From: Neobacillus piezotolerans
GTDB taxonomy: Bacteria; Bacillota; Bacilli; Bacillales; Cytobacillaceae
Length of the DNA: 64,000 nucleotides
Reading direction: 5' to 3'
NCBI RefSeq assembly: GCF_003362805.1
Contig: NZ_QNQT01000003.1
Location: forward strand, 1-64,000
How positions within the stretch are numbered: the first letter of the stretch is position 1; the number at the start of each line of letters is the position of its first letter. The translations under genes were made by a program, and so were the position numbers. A model generated the notes under the pieces. It was not told where the DNA came from. It did not search any database and worked only from the letters and a program-made list of their open reading frames with translations. Below, one piece after another: positions 9,390 through 17,682 of this stretch.

Positions 9390-9463
9390 GCGGGTGTAGT
9401 TTAATGGCAGAACTCCAGCTTCCCAAGCTGATGGCGGGGGTTCGATTCCCCTCACCCGCTCCA
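9390..9463 (+). tRNA. tRNA-Gly (anticodon CCC)
   Basis: The acceptor GCGGGTG pairs with CACCCGC, the discriminator is T and CCA is encoded. The loop TTCCCAA gives CCC, which reads GGG. Confidence 0.93.
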
Positions 9464-9473
9464 ACAACATTAT

Positions 9474-9561
9474 GGAGAAGTACCCAAGTGGTTCAAGGGG
9501 GCGCACTCGAAATGCGCTAGGGCGGGCAACCGTCGCGTGAGTTCGAATCTCATCTTCTCCT
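9474..9561 (+). tRNA. tRNA-Ser (anticodon CGA)
   Basis: The acceptor GGAGAAG pairs with CTTCTCC, with a long variable arm (GGGCGGGCAACCGTC). The anticodon stem GCGCA/TGCGC holds the loop CTCGAAA, giving CGA at 9508-9510, which reads UCG. CCA is not encoded, and the base after the acceptor stem is T rather than the usual G. Confidence 0.93.
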
Positions 9562-9568
9562 CTGACCG

Positions 9569-9600
9569 GCGCCTGTATTCGCAGGCGCTTTTTATTTTTT
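9569..9600 (+). terminator. Terminator of the tRNA operon
   Basis: GCGCCTG, loop, CAGGCGC, TTTTTATTTTTT, 8 bases after the tRNA-Ser. Confidence 0.88.
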
Positions 9601-9603
9601 CAA

Positions 9604-9645
9604 AACGAAAACAGGACTGGCCAAAAAGGCAGTCCTGTTTTTCTT
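9604..9645 (-). terminator. Terminator of dps (bidirectional hairpin)
   Basis: ACAGGACTG, loop, CAGTCCTGT, with a T-rich tract on either strand. It sits just past the dps stop codon. Confidence 0.75.
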
Positions 9646-9650
9646 TTTGC

Positions 9651-10091
9651 CTATTTTCCAAGGAACGAGTTCAGCATCCACACATGTTTTTCAAGGCTAG
9701 CATGGATGGCGAGCAGCATATCACCGGTTGTTTCGTCACCTGTTTCCGCGGCAAGATCCATGCCTTCCTTCAATTCACCGATCAATGTGGTAAAATCGCC
9801 CACCACCGAGCGGACCATATCAGTTGCGCTTTCCTTTCCTTCCGCTTCGTTAACGGAGGATAGTTCAAGGCATTCCTTCATGGTTGCAACAGGTTTTTCT
9901 CCCAGAGCGAGCAGCCTCTCCGCTAGCTCATCAATATGGATGTTGGCTTCATTATAAAGTTCCTCGAATTTTGCATGGAGCGTGAAAAATTCAGGTCCAG
10001 TTACATACCAGTGATAATTATGGAGCTTGATGTACAAGACGCTCCAGTTGGCTACCTGTTTGTTGACGATTGTTGTTAAGTCTTTACTCAT
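9651..10091 (-). CDS. dps: Dps/MrgA-family DNA-binding ferritin-like protein
   Basis: A 146-residue Dps-type dodecamer subunit that oxidises and stores iron and shields DNA from hydroperoxides. The ferroxidase-site motifs are present: [25 protein letters not shown] (H and H/D/E ligands) and [15 protein letters not shown]. The C-terminal helix [12 protein letters not shown] is typical of the family. The start at 10091 follows GGCAGGAGGAATAACC; an upstream ATG six codons earlier has no ribosome site. I looked for a PerR box upstream and found no convincing one, although the catalase nearby has a perfect one. It is divergent from the YceI gene. Confidence 0.93.
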   Translation of the reverse strand: MSKDLTTIVNKQVANWSVLYIKLHNYHWYVTGPEFFTLHAKFEELYNEANIHIDELAERLLALGEKPVATMKECLELSSVNEAEGKESATDMVRSVVGDFTTLIGELKEGMDLAAETGDETTGDMLLAIHASLEKHVWMLNSFLGK

Positions 10092-10243
10092 GGTTATTCC
10101 TCCTGCCATTATTGATTATCCATTATGCCGCTGTTTTAGCAAAAAACAGCCGGCAAAGCCCATTTAAGTATACCCTCCTTCCACACTTTCAATCCTGCGG
10201 GGCGAAATCGTCCATCTTGTTTTAAATAAATTTACTTTTTTGT

Positions 10244-10273
10244 TTGACAAAATAAGATGTCCCTTTATATAAT
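10244..10273 (+). promoter_or_regulatory. Strong SigA promoter of the YceI gene
   Basis: TTGACA, 18 bases, TATAAT: consensus at both boxes. Confidence 0.78.
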
Positions 10274-10341
10274 AAATTTTGAAATACATTATCTCAAATT
10301 AAAGATACTTAGCATCAACATAACTTAAGGAGGAAAAGAAA

Positions 10342-10875
10342 ATGACTAAAGCAAAATGGGCAATTGACCCGGCGCACAGCAGTGTAGACTTCTCTGTAAG
10401 GCATATGATGATCGCAAACGTTAAAGGGAGTTTTCAGGCATTCGATGCTTCCGTTGAAGCGGATCCAAACGATCTGACAAACGCGGAAATCTCTTTCGCG
10501 ATTGATGCGGCAAGCATTGATACGCATAATGCGGATCGTGACAACCACCTTCGTTCAGCAGATTTCTTCGATGCGGAAAACAACCCGAAAATTACTTTTG
10601 CTTCCACTAATATCGTGAAGACAGATGAAGGCGAATACGATGTAACAGGCGACCTGACAATCCGCGGAGTAACACGCCCGGAAACATTCAGTGTAGTTTA
10701 TGAAGGTTCAGGAAAAGATCCATGGGGCAACGAAAAGGTTGGCTTCAGCGGTACTGGCAGCATTAACCGCGCAGACTACGGCCTTACTTGGAACGCGGCT
10801 CTTGAAACAGGCGGCGTCCTCGTTGGGGATAAAATTAAAATTACATTTGAAATCCAGGCTTCAAAAGCCGAATAA
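10342..10875 (+). CDS. YceI family protein
   Basis: A 177-residue lipocalin-like YceI barrel; family members bind isoprenoid chains (TT1927b, YceI). The family pattern is complete: the W..DPAHSSVDFSVRHMM start, then FDASVEADPNDL, ADRDNHLRSADFFD, the central TGDLTIRGVTRP and the late GFSGTGSINRADYGLTWN. No signal peptide is present, so it should be cytosolic, like many Bacillus members and unlike the periplasmic E. coli protein. AAGGAGG precedes the ATG, a consensus promoter drives it and a terminator follows, so it is a monocistronic and probably well-expressed gene. Confidence 0.93.
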   Translation: MTKAKWAIDPAHSSVDFSVRHMMIANVKGSFQAFDASVEADPNDLTNAEISFAIDAASIDTHNADRDNHLRSADFFDAENNPKITFASTNIVKTDEGEYDVTGDLTIRGVTRPETFSVVYEGSGKDPWGNEKVGFSGTGSINRADYGLTWNAALETGGVLVGDKIKITFEIQASKAE

Positions 10876-10889
10876 TGGAATAGGCATAG

Positions 10890-10918
10890 GCACGGGCAAA
10901 AAGCCCGTGCTTTTTTTT
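10890..10918 (+). terminator. Terminator of the YceI gene
   Basis: GCACGGGC, AAAAA, GCCCGTGC, eight T. Confidence 0.9.
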
Positions 10919-11053
10919 GTGGAAATTTAGGCAATTTAACCTATTTCAACGCCTCGTAGTGGATTATTCTGGTTTGTTTGCTAAAATTTAAAGGGTAAGT
11001 ACTTTCATAGAGATAGAGCAAACTGATTAGGGAGTTCAGGGTGGGATGGTGTT

Positions 11054-11860
11054 ATGGGAAAACTGTTTGGTTATGGAAGCTTGGTGCTCGTACTGGTCGT
11101 GCTTATAGGATTTTTTCTTCTTCCTAACCAGGAGAAGGCTTCACTCCTTTTAAAAACAGAGAAGGCGTTATCCTTTTTGAAAAAAGAAAATGCCACAAGG
11201 ATAAATGCGGATGCCTCAAAGGCGCAGCGAAATCTCCAAAAGAAGGAAGTCCCCCAGCCGCCAAAGCCTGTGGAAAAAATTAAGCTTGATGTACCGCTGT
11301 TAAATCAAATGGCTGAGCCAAGGCTGTACAATGGCTGCGAAGTGACGAGCCTGGCAATGGTCTTGAATTATAAGGGAATCGGTGTTTCAAAGGGAGATTT
11401 GGCGAAAAAGGTAAAACGGGTTCCTTTGCGATATAAAAATGGACAATACGGAAATCCTTATACAGGGTTTGTCGGAAATATGGAGGTCGGGCCCGGCCTT
11501 GGAGTGTACCATGGACCGATTTTTGAGCTGGCTAAGGAGTATGCCGGTTCAAACGCTGAGAACCTGACAGGGCAGCCGTTTAATAAAGTAATTGAAAAAC
11601 TTGCCGGCGGTTCGCCTGTCTGGGTCATAATCAACACAGCCTACGCGCCGTTGCAGGAAGCCAATTTTAAAACATGGGATACCCCTGAAGGAAAGGTTAA
11701 AATAACGTTCAATATGCACAGTGTCGCGGTCACGGGATTTGACGAAGACTATATTTACTTTAATGATCCGTATGGAACGAAGGACAGGAAGGCTGACAGA
11801 AACAACTTTATTAAGGCCTGGGAACAGATGGGAAGCCAGGCCGTCGTCATTAATGACTAG
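11054..11860 (+). CDS. Membrane-anchored C39-like cysteine peptidase
   Basis: A 268-residue protein with an uncleaved N-terminal membrane anchor (residues 5-23), a charged linker, then a peptidase C39-like domain of the YvpB type. The catalytic Cys is in NGCEVTSLAM (Cys 95) and the His in NMHSVAVTGFDED. An Asp/Asn in YFNDPYGT completes the usual papain-like set. It acts outside the membrane; substrate unknown. It is not fused to an ABC exporter, so it is probably not a bacteriocin-leader protease. A strong terminator follows. Confidence 0.83.
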   Translation: MGKLFGYGSLVLVLVVLIGFFLLPNQEKASLLLKTEKALSFLKKENATRINADASKAQRNLQKKEVPQPPKPVEKIKLDVPLLNQMAEPRLYNGCEVTSLAMVLNYKGIGVSKGDLAKKVKRVPLRYKNGQYGNPYTGFVGNMEVGPGLGVYHGPIFELAKEYAGSNAENLTGQPFNKVIEKLAGGSPVWVIINTAYAPLQEANFKTWDTPEGKVKITFNMHSVAVTGFDEDYIYFNDPYGTKDRKADRNNFIKAWEQMGSQAVVIND

Positions 11861-11883
11861 GACGGACATCGCTTCAAAGGAAA

Positions 11884-11912
11884 GCAGCAGGCATTTGCCT
11901 GCTGCTTTTTTT
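11884..11912 (+). terminator. Terminator of the C39-like gene
   Basis: GCAGCAGGC, loop, GCCTGCTGC, seven T. Confidence 0.88.
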
Positions 11913-12017
11913 GTACCCTTTTTTCTCGGGGCCCATGAAGGCGGTCCGATTCACACTAAAGTAGTCATAACCGATACTGCCTGGCCATATATTTTTTTAT
12001 TAAGCTGGGCAAAAATT

Positions 12018-12045
12018 TTGCCTTATCTTCAAATTAGATTATAAT
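12018..12045 (+). promoter_or_regulatory. katA promoter
   Basis: TTGCCT, 16 bases, TATAAT. The -10 box lies inside the PerR box, so bound PerR would block RNA polymerase. Confidence 0.6.
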
Positions 12046-12053
12046 TATTATAA
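12039..12053 (+). promoter_or_regulatory. PerR box
   Basis: TTATAATTATTATAA is a perfect 7-1-7 match to the B. subtilis PerR operator. It lies 66 bases before the katA start and implies peroxide-inducible expression. Confidence 0.85.
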
Positions 12054-12118
12054 AGTAAAAATTAATATTTTTAAGTAATCTTTACACTGTGTTAATAATG
12101 TTATTAGGAGGCTGAATC

Positions 12119-13573
12119 ATGGAAAACAAAAAGAAGCTGACTACGAGCTGGGGAGCACCGGTTGGCGACAACCAAAATTCAATTACCGCCGGACATCGCG
12201 GTCCGACTCTCATCCAGGATGTCCACTTGCTTGAAAAATTGGCCCATTTCAACCGGGAGCGCGTCCCTGAAAGGGTCGTCCACGCAAAAGGCGCTGGAGC
12301 CCATGGCTATTTCGAAGTAACAAAAGATGTAAGCAAATTTACAAAGGCTGATTTTCTCTCTAAAGTTGGCAAGCGCACTCCAATGTTTATCCGATTCTCA
12401 ACAGTAGCTGGCGAACTCGGGTCTTCCGACACGGTTCGCGACCCACGCGGCTTCGCGGTAAAATTCTATACCGAGGAAGGAAACTACGACCTGGTTGGAA
12501 ACAATACTCCTGTATTTTTCATCCGGGACGCTATTAAGTTCCCTGACTTCATCCATACACAGAAACGAAATCCAAAAACGCATCTCAAAAATCCGAATGC
12601 GGTTTGGGATTTCTGGTCGCTTTCGCCAGAATCGCTCCACCAGGTCACGATCCTGTTCTCTGATCGCGGCATTCCGGCGACTTTCCGCCATATGCATGGC
12701 TTTGGCAGCCATACATTCAAATGGGTGAACGCCGCGGGGGAAGCCTATTGGGTGAAATACCACTTTAAAACTGAACAGGGCATCGCAAACCTGGCCGCTG
12801 AAACAGCCGCTGAAATTACGGGAACCAATCCCGACTACCATATTGAAGATTTGCATAATGCGATTGAAAATGGCGATTATCCGGCATGGAGGCTATATGT
12901 GCAAATTATGCCGCTGGCGGATGCGGATACATACCGCTGGGATCCGTTCGACGTAACGAAGGTTTGGTCCCAAAAGGATTATCCCCTTCAGGAAGTCGGC
13001 CGGATGGTCCTGAATAAAAACCCGGAAAATTATTTCGCGGAAGTTGAGCAGGCTACATTCTCTCCGGGGAACTTTGTCCCGGGAATCGAAGCTTCGCCAG
13101 ATAAAATGCTTCAGGGACGCCTATTCGCCTATTCTGACGCCCATCGCTACCGTGTCGGTGTAAACCACAACCTGCTGCCAATCAACCGCCCCCGCAACGA
13201 TGTGAACCATTACCAGCGCGACGGGCAAATGAGGTTTGATACCAATGGCGGCGGAGCGGTCTATTATGAGCCGAACAGCTTCAGCGGCCCGAAGGAAACG
13301 CCGGAGAATAATATCGCGCCTTATGAGGTCACAGGCTCTGCTGCCAGCACCGCGTACAGCCATGACGACCATTTTACCCAGGCGGGTGACCTGTACCGTC
13401 TTATGAGCGAAGAAGAAAGAGCCCGGCTTGTCGCGAATATCGTCGCGGCGATGAAACCGGTTGAACGTGATGACATTAAATTGCGCCAGATCGGCCACTT
13501 CCTGAAAGCAGACAGGGAGTATGGAACCAGAGTCGCCGAAGGGCTTGGGCTGCCGCTTCCGGTAAACGCATAA
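12119..13573 (+). CDS. katA: Vegetative catalase (clade 3, small-subunit haem catalase)
   Basis: A 484-residue monofunctional haem catalase that turns hydrogen peroxide into water and oxygen. The active-site His lies in [15 protein letters not shown], the distal Asn in [13 protein letters not shown], and the proximal haem-ligand Tyr in [14 protein letters not shown]. Length and the [20 protein letters not shown] start match B. subtilis KatA. AGGAGG lies just before the ATG. The perfect PerR box makes peroxide control very likely and fits the nearby dps gene. No frameshift or missing key residue was seen. Confidence 0.97.
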   Translation: MENKKKLTTSWGAPVGDNQNSITAGHRGPTLIQDVHLLEKLAHFNRERVPERVVHAKGAGAHGYFEVTKDVSKFTKADFLSKVGKRTPMFIRFSTVAGELGSSDTVRDPRGFAVKFYTEEGNYDLVGNNTPVFFIRDAIKFPDFIHTQKRNPKTHLKNPNAVWDFWSLSPESLHQVTILFSDRGIPATFRHMHGFGSHTFKWVNAAGEAYWVKYHFKTEQGIANLAAETAAEITGTNPDYHIEDLHNAIENGDYPAWRLYVQIMPLADADTYRWDPFDVTKVWSQKDYPLQEVGRMVLNKNPENYFAEVEQATFSPGNFVPGIEASPDKMLQGRLFAYSDAHRYRVGVNHNLLPINRPRNDVNHYQRDGQMRFDTNGGGAVYYEPNSFSGPKETPENNIAPYEVTGSAASTAYSHDDHFTQAGDLYRLMSEEERARLVANIVAAMKPVERDDIKLRQIGHFLKADREYGTRVAEGLGLPLPVNA

Positions 13574-13611
13574 AATTTGGCTGCGTTAAAGGGCACAGTT
13601 TTAATTTTTCA

Positions 13612-13913
13612 CTTAGTTGATTGAAACATAGGGCACCGACTCCTCGAAAATGCTACGCATTTTCTTCGTGCGTGGGCAAGTTCAAGGATGCCATTCAGTG
13701 TCCTGCGGGATGCAGCGGCAAGGTGGAGACCCCACAGGCGCTGGCGCCGAGGAGGCTCCTTACTGCTCCTGCGCCAATGAATATTCGAAGAAGCTGTCTT
13801 CAGCTCGTCGCAAATCTGCGTGATGCTTTTCAAAGATGCTTTTTCATGAAGATATTCAGGTAGTTGCTTTGACGCCCCGCAGAAAGCGTGTGCCCGGAGT
13901 GGAAATCAGCAGC
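13612..13913 (+). repeat. Bacillaceae intergenic repeat, copy 1 (with internal insertion)
   Basis: It shares long blocks with the copy at 20.4-20.6 kb: GTTGATTGAA at the start, CCGACTCCTCGAAAATGCTA, GAGACCCCACAGGCGC, GACGCCCCGC and GGAGTGGAAATCA at the end. The ends TTGATT/AATCA are inverted, so the RNA can fold end to end. This copy carries about 110 extra bases after GAGGAGGCTCC. It lies between katA and htrA. No reading frame in it looks like a gene. Family function is unknown. Confidence 0.7.
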
Positions 13914-13933
13914 TAAGTTTAACTAAGAAAAAA

Positions 13934-13975
13934 ATAAAAAGGAAACGAGCCTATATAAAGCCCGTTTCCTTTTTT
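13934..13975 (-). terminator. Terminator of htrA (bidirectional)
   Basis: GGAAACGGGC, loop, GCTCGTTTCC with T-rich tracts on both sides, just after the htrA stop. Confidence 0.8.
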
Positions 13976-13977
13976 AA

Positions 13978-15204
13978 TTAACTCGTGACACTATTTCCTG
14001 AAAGAGTGACTTCGATTGTACGCTCTTTGCCGTTCCGGTATATTTTCAGCTTTACTTTGTCACCGGCTTTGGCGCTTGAGTACATATAGCGCCTTAAATC
14101 GGCTGAATTCTCAACCTTCTTTCCGTTGATTGCAACGATGAGATCCTGTTTTTGGACTCCGGCTTTATCCGCCCCGGACCCAGGCTGGACGAACGTAACC
14201 ATTGTACCTGAATCGACCTCTTTAGGAAGGTCCTGCAGGAAGGCCGGATGGATTTCCTCAAAATCGGCAAGGCTTACGCCGAGATACGGCCGTTCGACTT
14301 TGCCGTTTTTAATCATTTCGTTAACGATGGGGACAACATTATTGCTTGGGATTGCGAATCCAAGCCCCTCCACTCCGCTTTCCGAGATTTTCAGAGAGTT
14401 AATGCCAATCAGCTGGCCTGCTGTATTAATAAGCGCGCCGCCCGAGTTGCCCGGGTTGATCGCCGCGTCTGTCTGGATAACGTCAAGCTTCCATTCGCCG
14501 GCGGATGTATTCACATCGATGCTTCGGTTAATCGCGCTGACAATTCCCCGAGTGACGGTCCGTGAGAGATCCTGTCCAAGCGGGTTCCCGATTGCGAACA
14601 CTTCATCACCGGGACGCAGGCTTGAAGAATCCGCGAACTCAAGCGTTTGTGAAACATACTTGGCATCTACTTTTATAACAGCGAGGTCTGTCAGGGCATC
14701 GGCGCCAACCACCTCGGCTTTCGCCTTCTCCCCGTCAAAAAACGATACTTCGAGTTTTTCAGCATCCTCGATTACATGATTGTTTGTCACGATATAAGCA
14801 GTGTTTCCATCCTTTTTAAAAAGAACGCCTGATCCTGATCCCCGCTCCACGATTCCCTGGGCATCACTGAATGGGTTGTTATTTTGCTGGAAATTGACAA
14901 TGCCAACGATTGCTTTGGATGCTTTTTCAACCATATCGGCAACCGATCCTGTTTGGGAAGCGGTTGAAGCGGGAACAAGATTTGCAGCCGGGCTGCCTGA
15001 GCTTTCCGCCTGTGTTGAGCCTTGTTTATCAAGGTTTGTACCGATATCTGTATAATTGACAGCCGCGAGTGTGAGGGCGGAACCGATGACCCCCGCGCTG
15101 ATGGTAGAAAGGAAGCTTTTCATTTTTCCGGATTTGCCCGGTTTTTTTTCAGGTTCCGGCTGCGGCTGCTGGATTTGAGGATAGTCCTGGTAAAAATCAC
15201 TCAT
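13978..15204 (-). CDS. htrA: HtrA/DegP-like serine protease (S1C) with PDZ domain
   Basis: A 408-residue membrane-anchored protease/chaperone of the cell envelope. A short proline-rich cytosolic tail is followed by one membrane segment (about 30-50), a Ser-rich linker, the trypsin-like domain and one C-terminal PDZ domain (about 300-400). The catalytic triad is His143 (NNHVIED), Asp173 (DLAVIKV) and Ser254 (NPGNSGGAL). It degrades misfolded exported proteins. It lies downstream of a histidine kinase/response regulator pair on the same strand, separated by 150 bp with its own leader. Control by that pair is plausible but unproven. Which B. subtilis paralogue (HtrA, HtrB or YyxA) it matches is not clear. 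Confidence 0.92.
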   Translation of the reverse strand: MSDFYQDYPQIQQPQPEPEKKPGKSGKMKSFLSTISAGVIGSALTLAAVNYTDIGTNLDKQGSTQAESSGSPAANLVPASTASQTGSVADMVEKASKAIVGIVNFQQNNNPFSDAQGIVERGSGSGVLFKKDGNTAYIVTNNHVIEDAEKLEVSFFDGEKAKAEVVGADALTDLAVIKVDAKYVSQTLEFADSSSLRPGDEVFAIGNPLGQDLSRTVTRGIVSAINRSIDVNTSAGEWKLDVIQTDAAINPGNSGGALINTAGQLIGINSLKISESGVEGLGFAIPSNNVVPIVNEMIKNGKVERPYLGVSLADFEEIHPAFLQDLPKEVDSGTMVTFVQPGSGADKAGVQKQDLIVAINGKKVENSADLRRYMYSSAKAGDKVKLKIYRNGKERTIEVTLSGNSVTS

Positions 15205-15330
15205 TGTGATTACCTCCTAGTATATTCCTTTTCTTATCTGTTACTATCTTAACCGGAAAATATGAACAAATTATTAACAAACTGAGTCGAGCATTTTAAA
15301 AATAAGGGAAAGAACAGGGAATTCATTGTA

Positions 15331-15358
15331 AAAGCCGCGGGAACCTCCCCGCGGCTTT
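15331..15358 (-). terminator. Hairpin overlapping the kinase stop codon (weak terminator)
   Basis: AAAGCCGCGG and CCGCGGCTTT form a perfect 10-bp stem. The T tract is poor, so partial read-through into htrA is possible. Confidence 0.5.
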
Positions 15359-16790
15359 ACTCTTCCTTCTTATATGGAATCGTGATTGTAAATTTCGTTC
15401 CGGCTCCTCTTTCGCTGGATACACTAATTTTCCCGTCGTGAAGCTGGACGAGCTGTTTTACGATGGACAGCCCGAGGCCAAACGCGCCGTATGGATTGCC
15501 GGTCCGTGAAAGGTCTGCTTTATAAAAACGGCGCCAAATCTTTTCAACTTCCTCCGGGTCGATGCCGACTCCGGTATCGGAAATTTCGATAATGGTGGCT
15601 CCGTCCCGCATCCAGCCAGCAAGGGTAATCAAGCCATGTTCTGTAAATTGGATGCTGTTTTTCGTAATGTTGATCAGGATTTGCAGAAGCCGGTCATAGT
15701 CAGCCCAAATCATCGTGTCATCGTCGACATCGACATTAATTTCATTACCCCGTTTTTCAGCCTGCATCTCAAGCTGCTCCTGAATGATTTCAAACACCTC
15801 GGACAACTGGATATCCTCCCGTGAAAGAATAACCTGGTTCGAGCGGATTTTTTCATAATCCAGGTTTTCGTTCACAAGCCTAATCAGCCGCTTCGACTCC
15901 TTGCTGACGAGGTCGATGCCCTTTTCCTTTTCGGCTTCGGGTATCATGTCATTCCGAAGGCCTTCGATAATCCCGCTGATGGTCGTTAATGGTGTCCGCA
16001 TCTCATGCGATACATCCGCCATAAACTGCCGCCTCCTGTTTTCAAGGCTCTCGATTTCCTCCATTGACTGGTTGATTTTATCGACCATCTGGTTGAAATC
16101 ATTCGACAGCTCGCCAATCTCATCAAAATTGGATGAATGCACACGGACCGAATAATCCCCGGACGCGACAGCGGAAGCGGCCTTCTGGATGCGCTTGATC
16201 CGGATAACATGGATTCGTGAAAGGACCCAGCTGAGCAAAAAAGATACCCCGAGGGCAATCAGGACCGTATAGAGCAGGTATTCATTAATTCCGCTGATCA
16301 TTTCCCGCGGGCCTTTTACAGGGGAAATCAGCAGGACTCCGCCAACGAACTCCCCGCCCGGGTTATACGGGATAGTGACAATCGATACGTTTTGATTGTA
16401 GCGCTTCAAATCCGATTTAATGACGACCGGCTCCCCTGCCCGCAGCATATTCCAGTCGGACCGCGTCAATTCGATGGCCGGGCCCCTCCAGGCAATTGGA
16501 TTCATCAGCGTCACCGTCGTTCCATCCACGCGAAAAACGCTGAATTGAATATCCCGGCCAAACAGCACCCTCGCATATTGATTGATGACCGAGTCAGCCT
16601 CCCTCGGATTGCCGCCGCTCCACTCAAGGTCGGCCAATATATTTTGCCCATATTCAACCAATTCGTCCGTCTTGCTCTGATACACAAGGTTCTTGACGTA
16701 ATAAGTAAACAATAGGCTCAAGACAAGGAACGCAACGATCAGAACCCCGATATGGCTGAACAGCTGCTGGTAAAAATATTTAATCCTCAT
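15357..16790 (-). CDS. Sensor histidine kinase
   Basis: A 477-residue membrane kinase. It has a membrane segment at about 12-33, an extracellular sensor region at 34-170 and a second membrane segment at 171-191. These are followed by HAMP (about 192-245), HisKA with DVSHEMRTPL (phospho-acceptor His262) and HATPase_c with N (NITKNSIQ), G1 (DTGVGI) and G2 (GAFGLGLSIV) boxes. All catalytic motifs are intact. It overlaps the response regulator gene by 11 bp, so the two are translationally coupled. The signal is unknown. The sensor region and the partner do not look like B. subtilis CssS/CssR to me, although the neighbouring HtrA invites that comparison. Confidence 0.92.
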   Translation of the reverse strand: MRIKYFYQQLFSHIGVLIVAFLVLSLLFTYYVKNLVYQSKTDELVEYGQNILADLEWSGGNPREADSVINQYARVLFGRDIQFSVFRVDGTTVTLMNPIAWRGPAIELTRSDWNMLRAGEPVVIKSDLKRYNQNVSIVTIPYNPGGEFVGGVLLISPVKGPREMISGINEYLLYTVLIALGVSFLLSWVLSRIHVIRIKRIQKAASAVASGDYSVRVHSSNFDEIGELSNDFNQMVDKINQSMEEIESLENRRRQFMADVSHEMRTPLTTISGIIEGLRNDMIPEAEKEKGIDLVSKESKRLIRLVNENLDYEKIRSNQVILSREDIQLSEVFEIIQEQLEMQAEKRGNEINVDVDDDTMIWADYDRLLQILINITKNSIQFTEHGLITLAGWMRDGATIIEISDTGVGIDPEEVEKIWRRFYKADLSRTGNPYGAFGLGLSIVKQLVQLHDGKISVSSERGAGTKFTITIPYKKEE

Positions 16791-17487
16791 GGGCCTCTAC
16801 CGACTCATCAAACTTGTAGCCGACCCCCCACACTGTGTGGAAAAATGGCTGCGCCGCCGTCCCGACTTTTTTGCGAAGCCGCTTAATATGGACATCGACC
16901 GTACGCTCGTCGCCATAAAACTGATAGCCCCAAACCCTTTCAAGCAATTGATCCCGCGTAAATACCTGCCTTGGGCTGGAGGCGAGGCAGGACAGGAGGT
17001 CGAATTCTTTTGGCGTCAGGTTTGTAATCGCTGTCCCATCAAGCAGCACTTCCCTCGTGTCCTTGTTGATCCAGAAATGCTTTGTTGAAATGATATGCCT
17101 TGGTTCCGCCCCCGCTTCCCCGGCTTTCTGGTATCTCCGGGCGACCGCCTTGATTCTCGCCATCAGTGCAAGCGGGCTGAACGGTTTGGTCACATAGTCG
17201 TCCGCCCCCATTTCAAGCCCGAGCACCTGGTCAGATTCACTGTCCTTCGCGGTCAGCATAATAATTGGAATTTCACTTTTCTCCTGGCGGATTTTCCGGC
17301 AAAGGGTGACCCCATCCATACCGGGCAGCATCCAGTCGACGATGAGCAAATCCCATCCGCCATCTTTGTAGCGGCTATAGCCATCAAGCCCATTGTGGAC
17401 AAATTCCCCTTCAATGCCTTCTTTTAAGAAAAACATCCCAATCATTTCACAAACGCTTTCGTTGTCTTCTATCACAAGGATCCTCAT
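16780..17487 (-). CDS. OmpR/PhoB-family response regulator
   Basis: A 235-residue regulator with a receiver domain (phospho-acceptor Asp51 in LIVDWMLPGMDG, Lys101 in TKPFSP) and a C-terminal winged-helix DNA-binding domain ending in RTVDVHIKRLRKK...VWGVGYKF. The frame opens much earlier, but the ATG at 17487 is right: GGAGGTGG lies 6 bases upstream and MRILVIEDNE is a typical start. It is the first gene of the pair with the kinase, and htrA follows them. Confidence 0.94.
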   Translation of the reverse strand: MRILVIEDNESVCEMIGMFFLKEGIEGEFVHNGLDGYSRYKDGGWDLLIVDWMLPGMDGVTLCRKIRQEKSEIPIIMLTAKDSESDQVLGLEMGADDYVTKPFSPLALMARIKAVARRYQKAGEAGAEPRHIISTKHFWINKDTREVLLDGTAITNLTPKEFDLLSCLASSPRQVFTRDQLLERVWGYQFYGDERTVDVHIKRLRKKVGTAAQPFFHTVWGVGYKFDESVEAHED

Positions 17488-17632
17488 ACAATCCACCTCC
17501 AAAAACAGCCAATCCGTTAGTACAAAAGTAAATCTTCTCGGGCAAGGAATCAACTCGTTTGCGCTTTTTTCCAAAAAACTTAACGGTTTGGAAACAGTTT
17601 GTTCATAAGTTTGCCTGCCAATGTGTTTGTTC

Positions 17633-17673
17633 GTGAAAAAGGAGAAAAGCACCCGGCTTTGAATCCCGGATGC
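17633..17673 (-). terminator. Terminator of the coiled-coil protein gene
   Basis: GCATCCGG, loop, CCGGGTGC followed by TTTTCTCCTTTTT on the minus strand. It separates this gene from the response regulator. Confidence 0.78.
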
Positions 17674-17682
17674 TTCCAACTT

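Noticed and set aside
15357-17487. Naming the two-component pair CssRS because of the adjacent htrA
   Set aside because: The regulator sequence differs clearly from B. subtilis CssR as I recall it; neighbourhood alone is not enough.
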